Assembly (NCBI GenBank): GCA_905250025.1
Contig: CAJNOJ010000146.1
Location: 186,001-250,000 of the forward strand
Source: Adineta ricciae
Lineage: Eukaryota > Rotifera > Eurotatoria > Adinetida > Adinetidae
Length of the DNA: 64,000 nucleotides
Direction: 5' to 3'
The position numbers were made by a program, and so were the translations under genes. A model generated the notes under the pieces. The model was not told where the DNA came from. It did no database searches and saw only the letters and a list, made by a program, of their open reading frames with translations. Positions 10,396-21,183 of this stretch are shown one piece after another; the first letter of the stretch is position 1, and every line of letters starts with the position of its first letter.

Positions 10396-12370
10396 ATGGC
10401 ATCGAACACATTTTATAATCAGACAAGGCAAGGAGATGAATAAAATGAAATGAAGTTATTTGTTTTTGTTTTCTCGAATGTAGAAAACGACAGCCTCTTA
10501 ATGAAAATATCGCGAAGAAGCGACAGGAGGTTGTTTATCGACCCTCATTGATGAAAATGGCACATGTGACAAGAACATTTTGGACGCAAGCCGAAGCATT
10601 AGACTACATTGTTGAAAAACAGAAAAATAATGATACAGTAACTGCTAAGATTAACAGAGATATCTAGTAACTATTTTCTCTTACGATAGGATGAGATTCT
10701 TTATCTATTCAGTTTCGAATCACAACCGGAAGGTAAACGTCGATATCAAGTTGCTGACATAGATGTTTTTATTCACGAATATTAGTAAGGCACGATTTCA
10801 CTCGCATCCACTGATTTCAATACGATAATTTAGCCAATTGCCAGCCAATCAACGGCACACCTATGAAATCATCATTGACAGTAAGCAAGTTTTTCATACA
10901 CAAGGAGTTGATTGTACGAAGCAAAATTTCTAGAGAAACCCTCGAAGCTCTATTTCGATCTTGAATACGATACTGCTGCTAATCCAAAGCTTGATGGACC
11001 GAAACTAACAACAAATTTTGTTCAGGTAGATGTCACATGAGAGTATACAATGTATTATGGTTTTATTTCTAGTTTGTACTGAATTTCATGCGAAAACGAA
11101 GTGATGATTTGGATTATTCAATTAAAGATGTGCTTGTTCTGGATTCTACGTATGGAAACGAGAAGTGATGATCAGGAAAAGCGTTTGTTTATTCTTTCTA
11201 GATCAGCGAAGAAATTTAGTCGTCATTTGATTTTTCAAACGAAAGATCCATTTCTTGATAACATTGCCGTCGGCAAATTCGTCAATCTCATTTTAGAAGA
11301 TGTTCATGGTTGCTTAATCAACCATCAATGTCCTGCTGTTCTCAATTCTCCTGCATCTCAAGTTCAACGATCTCAATCTCATTCTGATTCGTCAGTTTTC
11401 GCTCGAAATCTTCTTACCAGTCTAGAACCTTATTTATATCGCTTTGAACAATGTGATTGCATTGATGACTATTCACAAATTAAGTTCAAAGACATTGTTG
11501 AGTTTATCATTAACAAAGGAGACGGAAGTGGAATCGCCTGGTTCTGCGATATGGGTAAAGGTACATCGCTGACAAATCAATACTGATCTGATGTTTTCGT
11601 AGGTGTTTACACGAAAAATCGAGCATTTCGTTTACTTCATTCAAGTAAATTTGATAAACACGAATGTTTTACCGTTGCACCGGAAAATCAATGGAAACCT
11701 ATCCTACGACCTTTGCATACATGTTCAGCCGTGCCCAGTGAAGCTGAGCGACAGATATTTATGGCATCACTCGTCTATTTCAATAAGTAAACATTTGAAC
11801 TAACTGATTTTCGATCTAATAAAGCACTTTTTTTTTTCTTTTAGACCAATTCGACGTTTCATCCATGTCGACGATGAAATCCTAACAGCGAGCAAGACGG
11901 TTCTACCGCGTAATCAACGTTCTGCTCAGTCATCTTACACAACCGAAGATATGAAAAAGATATCATTGGATTATCCAGAACTGGTTCACTTCATGACTGA
12001 CGTAGCCTGTGACAAGAGAACCAACAAAGATGACATGTGTATGAGTCGATTGTATAAAGCAAAAGAAATTCAAAATGATTTTCGCTGGGAAATTAGTTTT
12101 ATGTATGTTGGCAATTATCGATACTGCGAACGAATTCGTCGTCATCATAAGCAAAACAATATCTAGTACGTATATTCATTTTCATACAGAACTCACTGAA
12201 TTCGCTTTGCGTTTTCTAGTTTCGTTGTTGATATGCGCAAAGGTACTTATCGACAGAAGTGTCATGATCCAGATTGTAAAACATTTCAAGGAATTGAACG
12301 AAAACTACCAGTGAATGCCACCCCGTGGTTAATGATGCTGGATGAAGATTGGGAAAACAAAGGATTCTAG
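10396..12370 (+). CDS. PRIMPOL: Primase-polymerase PrimPol
   Basis: Nine coding exons with introns of about 40-58 nt: 10396-10427, 10484-10637, 10690-10784, 10834-10880, 10934-11025, 11073-11149, 11202-11560, 11603-11786, 11845-12165, and a last exon 12220-12370 (ten pieces if the small first exon is counted). The AEP catalytic core is intact: motif I KLYFDLEYD (Asp and Glu metal ligands), motif II KFSRHLIFQ and motif III FCDMGKGVYTKNR. The C-terminal zinc-binding domain keeps the Cys-His-Cys-Cys pattern (YRYCERIRRHHKQNN, QKCHDPDCKTF). PrimPol re-primes DNA synthesis ahead of stalled forks in nucleus and mitochondria. The first intron needs a GC donor (AG|GCAAGG), which gives MASNTFYNQTRKRQPLNEN, similar to the start of human PrimPol. 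The human C-terminal acidic RPA-binding tail is short here, ending at DEDWENKGF. Confidence 0.9.
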
Positions 12371-12460
12371 ATTATTTTTATATTTGTCGTGTATAATTAT
12401 ATATATTTAAACAATGGATTTATTAATAAATGAAAGATAGTACAATTTGAAGAAATCGAC

Positions 12461-14392
12461 TCATTGCTCGTTTAATTGGTTGCTTACAGACGAGAGATTA
12501 TCTTGGAAAATTTGAAAATGAGGATGATTTGTACACAATGATCGTTTACTTGTTTCCACAGCTTTCGTATGAAAGTCGACTGCTTTGTGATAATCTCCAA
12601 GGTTCTTGTACACTGCGCCAATGTTGTTGTAGCAAATCGCAAACATCGGGTGATTTTTCGGCAGAATCTTCTCAGCGATTTCAAGGGCGCTTTGATAAAA
12701 TAGTAGCGCTGTGGTGTACTCTCTCATGCTGTATGATATCAATCCGATACTGTTATGAGTTATCACTAACGAGATATGATTCCGCGGGAGAATGTATTCT
12801 TCAATTTGCAAAGCTTTGTGCTGTGATCTCAGCGCATCAGAATACTCTTTCATGTTGTTGTATGTTACCGCCATACTTTTGTAACACATGGCCAGTAGAG
12901 GATGGGTTGATGGGAAGTTCTTTTGATAGATTTCAAATGATTTCTTATAGAATTCGATCGCTTCGGTATAACTTTGTTGACTATCTTTGATTACGCCCAT
13001 TTGATGGCATAGGTAAGCATGTTCGATATCGTTGACGGTAAGTTTTAATAACGTACTGTAGACATTCTCTGCAGCATTGAAATTTCCTAATCGTATTAGC
13101 AAATTTCCTAGTCTTGGCCATCCAAATTTTTGTTGTGCTTCTTCTTGTATTTCTCGTCGGATTCGTTCTGTCAACGCACTCAATTGCTGATCGTTGTCCT
13201 TCGTTAATATCAAATCGACTTGCCAGAAATTGTCGTCTTCAGTATCGAACCGTTTGATATCGTCAATACGAAAGATTGTGTTCGTCGAGAAGAGAATTTC
13301 TTGTTCGGAATCTTTATAATAACTCGTGTTTTTCAACGATGCATAGGGTGCTGAAAGTATCGAGGGATCAATCATCATCTGAAAGACGATACCGCTCGAA
13401 TTTGGATTCGCCCACACAGCATGTCGTGCGAACGATAGTGCGACATCGCGTTTCTTCGATGTTGATAAGAAATTATTGAATGACAGTAAGCCACCTTTAG
13501 TTTTCATTAATTTATCAAAATCAGTTTGTGGTAGGTTTTGACCGCGATAAACTACGAACGGCCTAATCTTTCGGCGTCGCTTATGAAATTGTTGTTTATA
13601 TAAATATTCAATTTTCATATGAAGATCATGAATGAAAAAGCCCATTCGAATGATTGTTTCAACTTCCAGATTGCGTAATGCTCGATTAAGTATCGAATAA
13701 ACGCAACAATTATACGTATACCACCGTATAACTGATTGACCATGGTATTCTCGTTCAAATTTACTGATATTTCTCAATTCATGAGGATTATTTGCATATA
13801 AACCACGGCAATAGGATGCGAAATCCGTCACTGAACGTCTGTCATAAGTGATTTCAAAGAGAATTTCTTTCAAAATTTGTGTATACATGAACGATGGATC
13901 GAGTTGGTTTATAGTCTCTTGTGCATTGACAAAACTGATCGGAATGAAGTTGTCATCGTAATTCTGTGTTGATTGTTTTAACGATCTACATAGGTCTGGA
14001 ATCGTTGTTTCAACTGCTTTGATTTTCGGGAATCGCTTAATCCATTGTTGATGGATACATTTGATGTTACAATAAATGTAAATCGAATCGAGTTGTGACA
14101 TTCCATGAAAGATCGCAATGCTCGTTCGACCGAGTATAGCCGAAACAACAAGAAACACTTTTTCATTGTGCAATCCTTCTAGAAAATTATGACATTGATC
14201 GACATTTGTGAAGAGATGAATGGTATTTATAAAACGCCGTAGATGAGCTATGTTAGTTTGCTGTACTTGGTTATGTTCATCAAGCGTCGAATCTAACCAA
14301 ATGAGAACAAGATGACAGGGCTGCGCCTGCGATGTTGAAGAATTAGAAAATTCTGTTGACTGGTTGGAACCCATTTCGAGAACTGAATGCAA
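12461..14392 (-). CDS. ADP-ribosyltransferase-fold + TPR protein with unknown N-terminal domain
   Basis: Single exon of 643 codons. Residues ~25-125 form a compact alpha/beta domain I cannot name (HLVLIWLDS, NEKVFLVVSAILGR, LDSIYIYCNIK, FPKIKAVET). Residues ~180-410 read as an arginine-specific mono-ADP-ribosyltransferase (ART) fold. The R-S-E triad is VVYRGQ, then SFNNFLSTS, then the ExE of DSEQEILFST. From ~430 to the end there are about five TPR units of kinesin-light-chain type (GNLLIRLGNFNAAENVY, MGVIKDSQQSYTEAIEFYKKS, IGAVYKNLGDYHKAVDFHTKA). The predicted activity is NAD-dependent ADP-ribosylation of a protein partner chosen by the TPR part. There is no signal peptide, so it is probably cytosolic. 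A second start, MGSNQS, lies 6 residues in; its Gly2 suggests possible N-myristoylation. It converges with PRIMPOL, 90 bases away. Confidence 0.82.
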   Translation of the reverse strand: MHSVLEMGSNQSTEFSNSSTSQAQPCHLVLIWLDSTLDEHNQVQQTNIAHLRRFINTIHLFTNVDQCHNFLEGLHNEKVFLVVSAILGRTSIAIFHGMSQLDSIYIYCNIKCIHQQWIKRFPKIKAVETTIPDLCRSLKQSTQNYDDNFIPISFVNAQETINQLDPSFMYTQILKEILFEITYDRRSVTDFASYCRGLYANNPHELRNISKFEREYHGQSVIRWYTYNCCVYSILNRALRNLEVETIIRMGFFIHDLHMKIEYLYKQQFHKRRRKIRPFVVYRGQNLPQTDFDKLMKTKGGLLSFNNFLSTSKKRDVALSFARHAVWANPNSSGIVFQMMIDPSILSAPYASLKNTSYYKDSEQEILFSTNTIFRIDDIKRFDTEDDNFWQVDLILTKDNDQQLSALTERIRREIQEEAQQKFGWPRLGNLLIRLGNFNAAENVYSTLLKLTVNDIEHAYLCHQMGVIKDSQQSYTEAIEFYKKSFEIYQKNFPSTHPLLAMCYKSMAVTYNNMKEYSDALRSQHKALQIEEYILPRNHISLVITHNSIGLISYSMREYTTALLFYQSALEIAEKILPKNHPMFAICYNNIGAVYKNLGDYHKAVDFHTKAVETSKRSLCTNHPHFQIFQDNLSSVSNQLNEQ

Positions 14393-14609
14393 ACGACGAA
14401 ATTATGCTTTTATAGGATTAACACAGGTTGCAACAAGAGGATAAGCGTGATTTTGTTCTGTTGAAAAAGGAATTTGAGACAATATTGTCGATACTGTAAT
14501 ATTAGAATGTCGGATATTCTTTTCGATACCAGTGAAATGGACAAGAATGATAGAGGAAACTGATTTTATTCAAATTCTTTCTCTCAATATACACAGACAA
14601 AGTTCTCGA

Positions 14610-15901
14610 TTAGATAACTGTATTGGATTTAGCATAGCGTTTAATTTCTGCAGGCAAAGGCTTCGATTCAATAAATTGTTTTAATTCGTTGTTGTTGACT
14701 GTCATGATCATTGTATGTTCGCCACTCAATGGTTCATCCACCAAGACATATCGACCGAAATATCGTCGAATAAAGCCTCTCTCAATCAAACGGATGAATG
14801 TCTAAACGAATAGGAGACATTTAATCCATACGATAAACTTTCTTATCTCACCTTGCGTACAACTCCTTTATCATAGAAGTATTTGTGATTTTTCATCACG
14901 TATTTCGAATATTCATGATACACTTGATCAAAAGTAAACTTTGTATCCGTAAGAATTCCACCGTTGTTTTCCTCTTCGTCTTGATCGTCCTCGTCACCAC
15001 TATCATTTGCTCCACTGATTTGATTTTGTAATCTTTCATCCATACGTTTAATGACATTATTCGTCATTAAGAGTAATAGCAGTTCTAAGTGCGTTAAACA
15101 TCCGTCTAGGTATTGATCAGGTCGAGTATCATCGTCGAGATTTGCGCTGGCATCTCGGAGATAATGAATAACCTTTTGTTCGATGTTTGTTAACGAATTG
15201 AATAGATCTTTCTCGATCTGTATATCTTTTTTGATTTTGTACGTTTGAAGGATGTGTTTCACATAGTCAGCAGTAGGCGGTGGTGACAGGACGTAATAGA
15301 TTTGTGAGAAACGTGACTTCAAGCGTTTTTCGGGCAGTTCAAGACAATCGGCACGATTGGAAACGGCGATGGTCAAGATTGAATAGCTTTTCTTATCAGA
15401 ATAGACAGCGTCGAATAAGGTGTAAAGGATTGAATTCAATTTCTGATAGGTAAACTGCTCGAAATGATCGAGAACAACGATGAAGTACAGTTTCTTGTCT
15501 TTGTTTTCGTTGGCGATAGTTTCGAATAGGATTTGTAGATTTTCATACTGATGCTCTTGATTGGTTTTCATTTGAATATCGTATTGCGATGAGATTTCTT
15601 GCACAGCTGACGATTCAACGGAATGAATCAAACCATTGAGACGAAAGATGAGCAAGCGCTCGAGAAGAGATAGATCTTCGGCACGAAGTTGAGTGAAAAT
15701 GTGATCGAGTAGTTTGGTTTTACCACAGGATGGTGGACCTGCGACGAGGACGGTCTCACTTTTGTTTTCGGCTATGTGACGACGAAGAAATTGCGAGAAT
15801 TGTTGAAGAAATAAGTCGATAGTTGGATTTGTGAAAAGAGCAGGTGTGGAAGGAATTGTTGGCTTTGAAGTAGCACGAGATGGTTGACGTCGTAGACTCA
15901 T
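14610..15901 (-). CDS. ORC4: Origin recognition complex subunit 4
   Basis: Two exons on the minus strand, 15901-14852 and 14801-14610, about 414 residues (human ORC4 is 436). It has an AAA+ Walker A motif (GPPSCGKTKLL), a Walker B-like strand (YFIVVLDHFEQFT), the ORC4 segment LIFRLNGLIHS, and sensor/arginine region KRLKSRFSQIYYV. The winged-helix part follows (FTFDQVYHEYSKYVMKN and VVRKTFIRLIERGFI). ORC4 is part of the complex that marks replication origins and loads the MCM helicase. An acidic insertion (DSGDEDDQDEEENNGG) precedes the winged helix. The start ATG is 280 bases from the divergent NuMA-like gene, so the two probably share a promoter region. Confidence 0.92.
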
Positions 15902-16182
15902 TTTGCGTTCAATTGATGAATGGGAAAGATATGATCCGTCTTAGTGTTCGATAATCGAAGAAAATCAAGCACGGCGCCATCTATAATATGCTATTGATGT
16001 CAGACAGTTTTATACAAACAAATACTTGATACTCAATAGAAAACTACTCGAAGTACAGATAATAATATTACTATGATGAAACCATACGATTCGATAGGAT
16101 CATCCTTTGTCCGGGAAATCTGAAATGAATCATTTGGTTCTTTCTTCTTCGTGTCTATTCTCTTGTTCATTAGTTAGCAAAG
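15902..16182. promoter_or_regulatory. Head-to-head promoter interval, ORC4 / NuMA-like gene
   Basis: The 281 bases between two divergent start codons must contain both promoters. No TATA box at a convincing distance is seen for either gene. Confidence 0.4.
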
Positions 16183-19100
16183 ATGGTGAACGAAAAGCTT
16201 ATTCTATTTGGTGTATGTTAGAATTCTATCTAATCCTTTTTGATATTCTAATCTGAAAATTTAGGTCAATTCCTTGATCAGTGCACCGCTTGAACCAATT
16301 AAATCCATTCAAGATCTTCGTAATGCGGAGCACTTCTTGAATGTGATCAGTCAAATGTATGACACATTTCTTTGTTGTTTTCAATAATTCGTGAACATCG
16401 CCTCTTGCTTTAGCGAAGCACAAAAATTTGCAGAATCACGTGTTGAGATTCCATCAGCTGATGAAACTGTTCACGATAAATTCAAATTCATCCTTGACTA
16501 TCTCTCGAGTACGTAGAATTCCTGCATCGATTTGTTCACTGATCTCGATCTACTACAGAACAATCAACATCGCCTATCACGGAATGGAATATCAGCGACT
16601 TAACACGAGGCAATGATACTCTGCTTTCCAAAGTAAATCGATATCGATTGAATTCAGTTCCTAGAAAAAAAGAGTCGTTCTTTTAGACAGCGTTATTGGT
16701 TGTATTTGCTGCACATGCTGATACGTACTTCTATTCCAAATCATTGGAAATGGATGAAGCTCAACATGAACAACTAGCAGCACTTTTCGATTTGCATATG
16801 ATTGAAGCTACACAAAATAATCCATATCAATTAAATATTGATGCTTGCCTTAAAGATGGTTTGTAAAGAGATTCTGTTTTCGGTTATTTTTAGTGAATGC
16901 ATTCCTTCTAGATTCGACCGGTGGACAACCTAAGCAAACGACACCGGTTATTAGAAAACGTCGAAATACGCAGATTTGCAGTAAGTCGTTTTACGTTCAT
17001 ATCATCGCGTGAAATCTGTTTTCTTTTCTCCGAAATAGATTTAAACGATTCATTGAACAATCCTAATCGTTCGTCAATTCTTGATCGAAGCTTCACTCGT
17101 TCGCCTGGTGTACGTTAGATTTCTAACCGTACTCTTCAACATATTCTATCTTTTCAGCAATCACATGCAGCAGCCAATGCAGCTGCGCAACAAGCACGCG
17201 CACTTCAAGAGGATCTTTTCAAAGTACAATATGAACTCGACGATCTTCAACATAAATACGGGGGATTGGAAAAAAGTTACAATGATCTCAGTAAATCATC
17301 CACGTTCTTGAAAACATTCGTTCGATTACTCGATGTGTTTTAGAGGAAAAGAATCGTGAATTGTCAGAGAAAGTTCTTCGACAAGCAGATTATGATACTA
17401 TCAAGGATGAACGAAATAAACTTCGCGAAGATCTTCATCGCTATGAAATCGATAATAAACGGTAGATGCCTTTCTTTGATTCTTCATTTGACCATGTTCT
17501 TTGTTCGTTAGTCTCCATGGAGTGAAAGAAAACGTAGCAGATTTACAGCAACGCCTTCAGCAATATCAAAAGAAAAACGATGAAATGCATGAAAAAGTCG
17601 CTACTTTGGAAAGAAAAGTATTGCGTCATCGTCTTCGATTTCTCAAATTGAACTTCTCATCGAATACTTTAGCTTCGTGAATCCAAACAACAATGTGATG
17701 AGTACAGCAAGAAGATTGTGAATCAAAATGCGGATATTCTTCTCCTCTCCTCGTCCAACGAACGCGTGAAAATGTTAGAAGTAGAAAATCAACAGATGAA
17801 AATCATTAAAGAGCAACGCGAAAGCGAACTACTTCGACAAATTCGTCATTTACAAAATGATAAAGAAGAACTCCAACGCAAACTCGACGGTACGGACGAA
17901 TCTTTGTTTTCTTTTGCCAAAAAGACCGGATGGGAAATTTAGAGCCCATGACTACCGTCGAAACACCATTAATCGTTGCTGAGAAACGAGCGTTGGAAGA
18001 AGAGTTACATACGCTGAAAATGTCGTTTTATGATCGACGCGAAGCCGATACGGAAATCGAATCGTTCAAACAAACAATCAAACAATTAGAAGAGAAACTC
18101 GAACAACTCCGAAACGAATGTCAAGAACTGTACAAACAAAAGCATGAATATGCTGAAGAGCAAATCTCACGTACGTCATTTTGTTTGACATTTTAAGATG
18201 TTTGTCACGAAATCTATTTTAGTTCGTAATGAACTTCACGCTCAGTTAGGAAATTATGAAAATAAATTAAATTCATCATCGAAACTCGCGGAAGAATACA
18301 AACGAGAAAATGCGAAGATCGTAAGGATTTGTACAAGAAAAATGTCGCAAGAAAATCTTTTGGGATATTTTAGACTGATGAATGTAATCTTCTTCGAAGT
18401 GAAATCATTTCGTTGAAAAGTAAACTGCATGGACAAAGTGGTGAACTCAATTCTGAGATTGTTAAGTCTTTTGATCTTCGACATCAACTCGGTTTACTTA
18501 ACGAGCAAGTGGCGCTGAAATCCGGTGAAATCGTCAATCTGCTAACAAACATCGATTCTTTGAAAGTCGAAATCGATCATATTAAACTTGACCGAGATAA
18601 TGGTCAAGCGCGTCTGAATGATTTACAAATGCAATATGACAAATTAACGAATACATGTTCAATGTATGAAGTGAAATTGAACGAGCAAGAAGAACGCGAG
18701 ACGGAACTGAAATTACAGGTGAAACAAGTACGAGAAATGCATGAAAATATTGTCCATGAAAAAGTCCGTTCACAGACGGAATATACTGACGCTCAAATGC
18801 GAGTAACGAAAGCTGAACAAGCGTTGAAAGATAAGATTGAAGAAGTTGAAAATGTAAGTGCGGAAGCCAAATGGAAATTCACATTCACGTTTTTATCGCA
18901 TTTCAGTTGAAAAAAGCCGCACGATTGTACAATCAAGATATCAAAGAACTGGAAAAATACGGTGAAGATCTACGCGAACATTACGAAAAATCCAAAGTTA
19001 CGCATAAAAAGGTAAAGAACATAAACCATCGATGTGAGTTCTTAAGAATTTCCTTAGACCGAACAAGAATTGAGTGAATTAAAAGCGACTCATGCGAAAA

Positions 19101-20007
19101 CATTATCGGATTGTGAAGAATTACAAAAACAAATAGCATTTTTAAAAACCCGCTGCGGCCAATTAGAAAGTGAACGTTTACCGTTACTTGCTCAATTGGA
19201 GTTTGCTGATCGAAATCTCCGACAAGTAAAAAAGCAACAGCAGCAGCAACAAGCGACAATGATGACGAGTACAACTGTTCATCATCAACCACCGCCCGTT
19301 TTACAACCTATCGAAAATAATAATAAATCAGTCTCGCGATTAGTTCGATCACCGAGTCTCGACATGCGCGTCATGCGCCGTACAGGTAAGAACCTAATTT
19401 TCCGTTTGCTTGAAATCATGTCTCTGTTTAGCTGATAAAATGGATGATACTCGTTCACTGGATCACGATGATTTAGCATTACTTCTGCATAAGAGTCAAT
19501 CGTACAATCACTATGCTTTGTAAGAATAATTCATTGTGAAGGTCGGTGGAAATTTTGATTTATTATTTTTTTTAGAAATGGTCGTTCGACGGATCATTTA
19601 ACGAAATATGGTAAAGATTTTCATTATTTACCTATTTGTGTTACTTAGTTTGCTTCTCTTTATTAAGAAATGGAGAATGAAGAGGAACCGATTCATCTGG
19701 ATTTAGGTTCAATCGATTATAACCGACGCATGACAGAATTACAACGTCGAAATCTTAGTCAACCAATGCATTTACGTACAGCGTATGCACTTGAAACGTT
19801 GGAACACGATCCCGAAAACTTCTCGGCTAGTTTTATACGCAAAGGTGGGATAGCGAATGATGAAAATTTAGCACGACAAAGAATTGCTAATGAAAATCAG
19901 AAGGAAACAGAGGTGATGCTGATTTCTTCGAAAAGAATTTTACATTCATTTGCCTTTTTTAGACGCCAAAAGCTTCTCGTTTCAAGAATTTATTCAATCG
20001 TAAATAA
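16183..20007 (+). CDS. NuMA-like Hook-domain coiled-coil protein
   Basis: About 20 exons with introns of ~45-70 nt; first exon 16183-16212, last 19963-20007, product about 940 residues. The first exon ends in GGT before a GTATGT donor, giving MVNEKLILFGVNSLISAP, close to the NuMA N-terminal LLSWVNSL helix. The first ~170 residues resemble the NuMA Hook/calponin-like domain (KFKFILDYLS, ALLVVFAAHADTYFYSK). Then comes a basic linker (RKRRNTQIC) and ~550 residues of near-continuous coiled coil (heptads in LQEDLFKVQYELDDLQ and LRDKIEEVENLKK-type stretches). A polyglutamine tract lies at 19236-19256, and a Ser/Arg-rich tail ends SRFKNLFNRK. NuMA tethers spindle microtubules to dynein and the cortex. 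This protein is less than half the length of human NuMA (about 2100), so it may be a short orthologue or another Hook-family protein. Confidence 0.65.
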
Positions 20008-20137
20008 AATTTCTACTCTTACTCGTTCAATTGACAAATTAATGTTTCATATATAACTACTAATACAAAATTATTCTTTTTTTCGTTATACAAATCAAAT
20101 GTTTAACTTTAGATGAAGTAATAAAGAAGTTCACCTG

Positions 20138-20545
20138 CTATAAATCTTCCTTCATTTGCGTTGAAAATGCACTCGAATCAGTTTGCTTTGTGTTCAATGT
20201 CCGATCATTCTCGTTGTCGGATTTTGTCGATTGTAATAACAGAAGAAATTCAATGGATTTCAATGTTTGATGCATTTCTTCGAATACTTGTTGGATTTCA
20301 TTGGAAGTCGGCGAAGCATTGTTTACCAGTCGATGCAGTTTGGTATTTGTTACTTTACCGCGAAATAAGATATATATTAGAAGAATAAACAGTACTGTGA
20401 GGAGAGACGAAGCAAAGATGTTTTTCCATGTGGAAGAAAATCGCTGATTTCGTTGATGGGAAAGAATAGTTGACTGTATGACGCAAGTTGTGCTTCGATC
20501 GACGAAGTTCGAGGTCGGTTTTCTACTTGATGAATTATGGTTCAT
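20138..20545 (-). CDS. Small single-pass membrane protein, unknown
   Basis: An intact 135-codon frame. There is a basic Ser/Thr-rich N-terminal ~40 residues, one clear membrane helix (IFASSLLTVLFILLIYILF), then a charged helical tail (SNEIQQVFEEMHQTLKSIEFLLLL). No family is recognised. It converges with the NuMA-like gene 130 bases away. It could be a real short gene or one exon of a larger one. The shadow frame on the plus strand has no such organisation. Confidence 0.45.
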   Translation of the reverse strand: MNHNSSSRKPTSNFVDRSTTCVIQSTILSHQRNQRFSSTWKNIFASSLLTVLFILLIYILFRGKVTNTKLHRLVNNASPTSNEIQQVFEEMHQTLKSIEFLLLLQSTKSDNENDRTLNTKQTDSSAFSTQMKEDL

Positions 20546-21124
20546 TGTATTTAAAAATAGGACCGGGGTTGGTATATACCAGTATGTGATTATTTACGTG
20601 ATTTTATCTGTGTTTTTGCTAAATCACGTTCTACCCGAAACACATCGGAGCATGTTTTTCCGCTTGATTAGTCATCACTCATCGGAATCACCAATAAGGT
20701 TGCATCAAGTATTTAGATATTTCCATACGAATATCGCAGCATTTACGTCAATGCTTCTGTACTTCCGACAAATTATATTCTATTCAAAGCAACATATCTG
20801 ATTAATATCGGAATAACTATATAAACTTGTAGTTGTCGACGGGCCGCTGGAGACGTTGATTAACTCGTCGATCACTGATTGTTCTAAAAATCGGGATCAT
20901 TTGTATGCTCTTTTTTTCTCAGTAAATCTATCGAAAACATTCGATCCACAGGCATTTTAATCTCACTGTAATTTCAAAAGTCGGTCGTGTCAAATACATC
21001 CTACTTGATATCGATTTAGAAAATTGATGATTCGACGCGTTCTAATCATTTTATCCTCTTATAATTCAAATTTTTTTTTATTTGATATCAGATATTTGCT
21101 CGAAAACAACACCGTCCAACAAAC
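20546..21124. other. Intergenic stretch upstream of the M15 peptidase
   Basis: No gene supported. A plus-strand frame at 20478-20801 overlaps the small membrane-protein gene and has no recognisable features. The segment from about 20830 onward has partial similarity to 22840-23000 (shared CGATCACTGATTGT and a following T-run/ATTCGAT context). This marks the 5' edge of the duplication that produced the M15 pseudogene. Confidence 0.45.
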
Positions 21125-21132
21125 TATATATA
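21125..21132 (+). promoter_or_regulatory. TATA box candidate of the M15 peptidase gene
   Basis: TATATATA lies 52 bases before the start codon at 21184, with a compact AT-rich leader between. Position and sequence suit a core promoter with a short 5' UTR; no transcript evidence is available. Confidence 0.4.
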
Positions 21133-21183
21133 CCTGCAATATTTTGTGATAAATATAAAACTTTCGATCATTCGATTGAAACT

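Noticed and set aside
20478..20801. Plus-strand 107-codon frame
   Set aside because: Overlaps the better-organised minus-strand membrane-protein frame and has no signal, motif or splice support.
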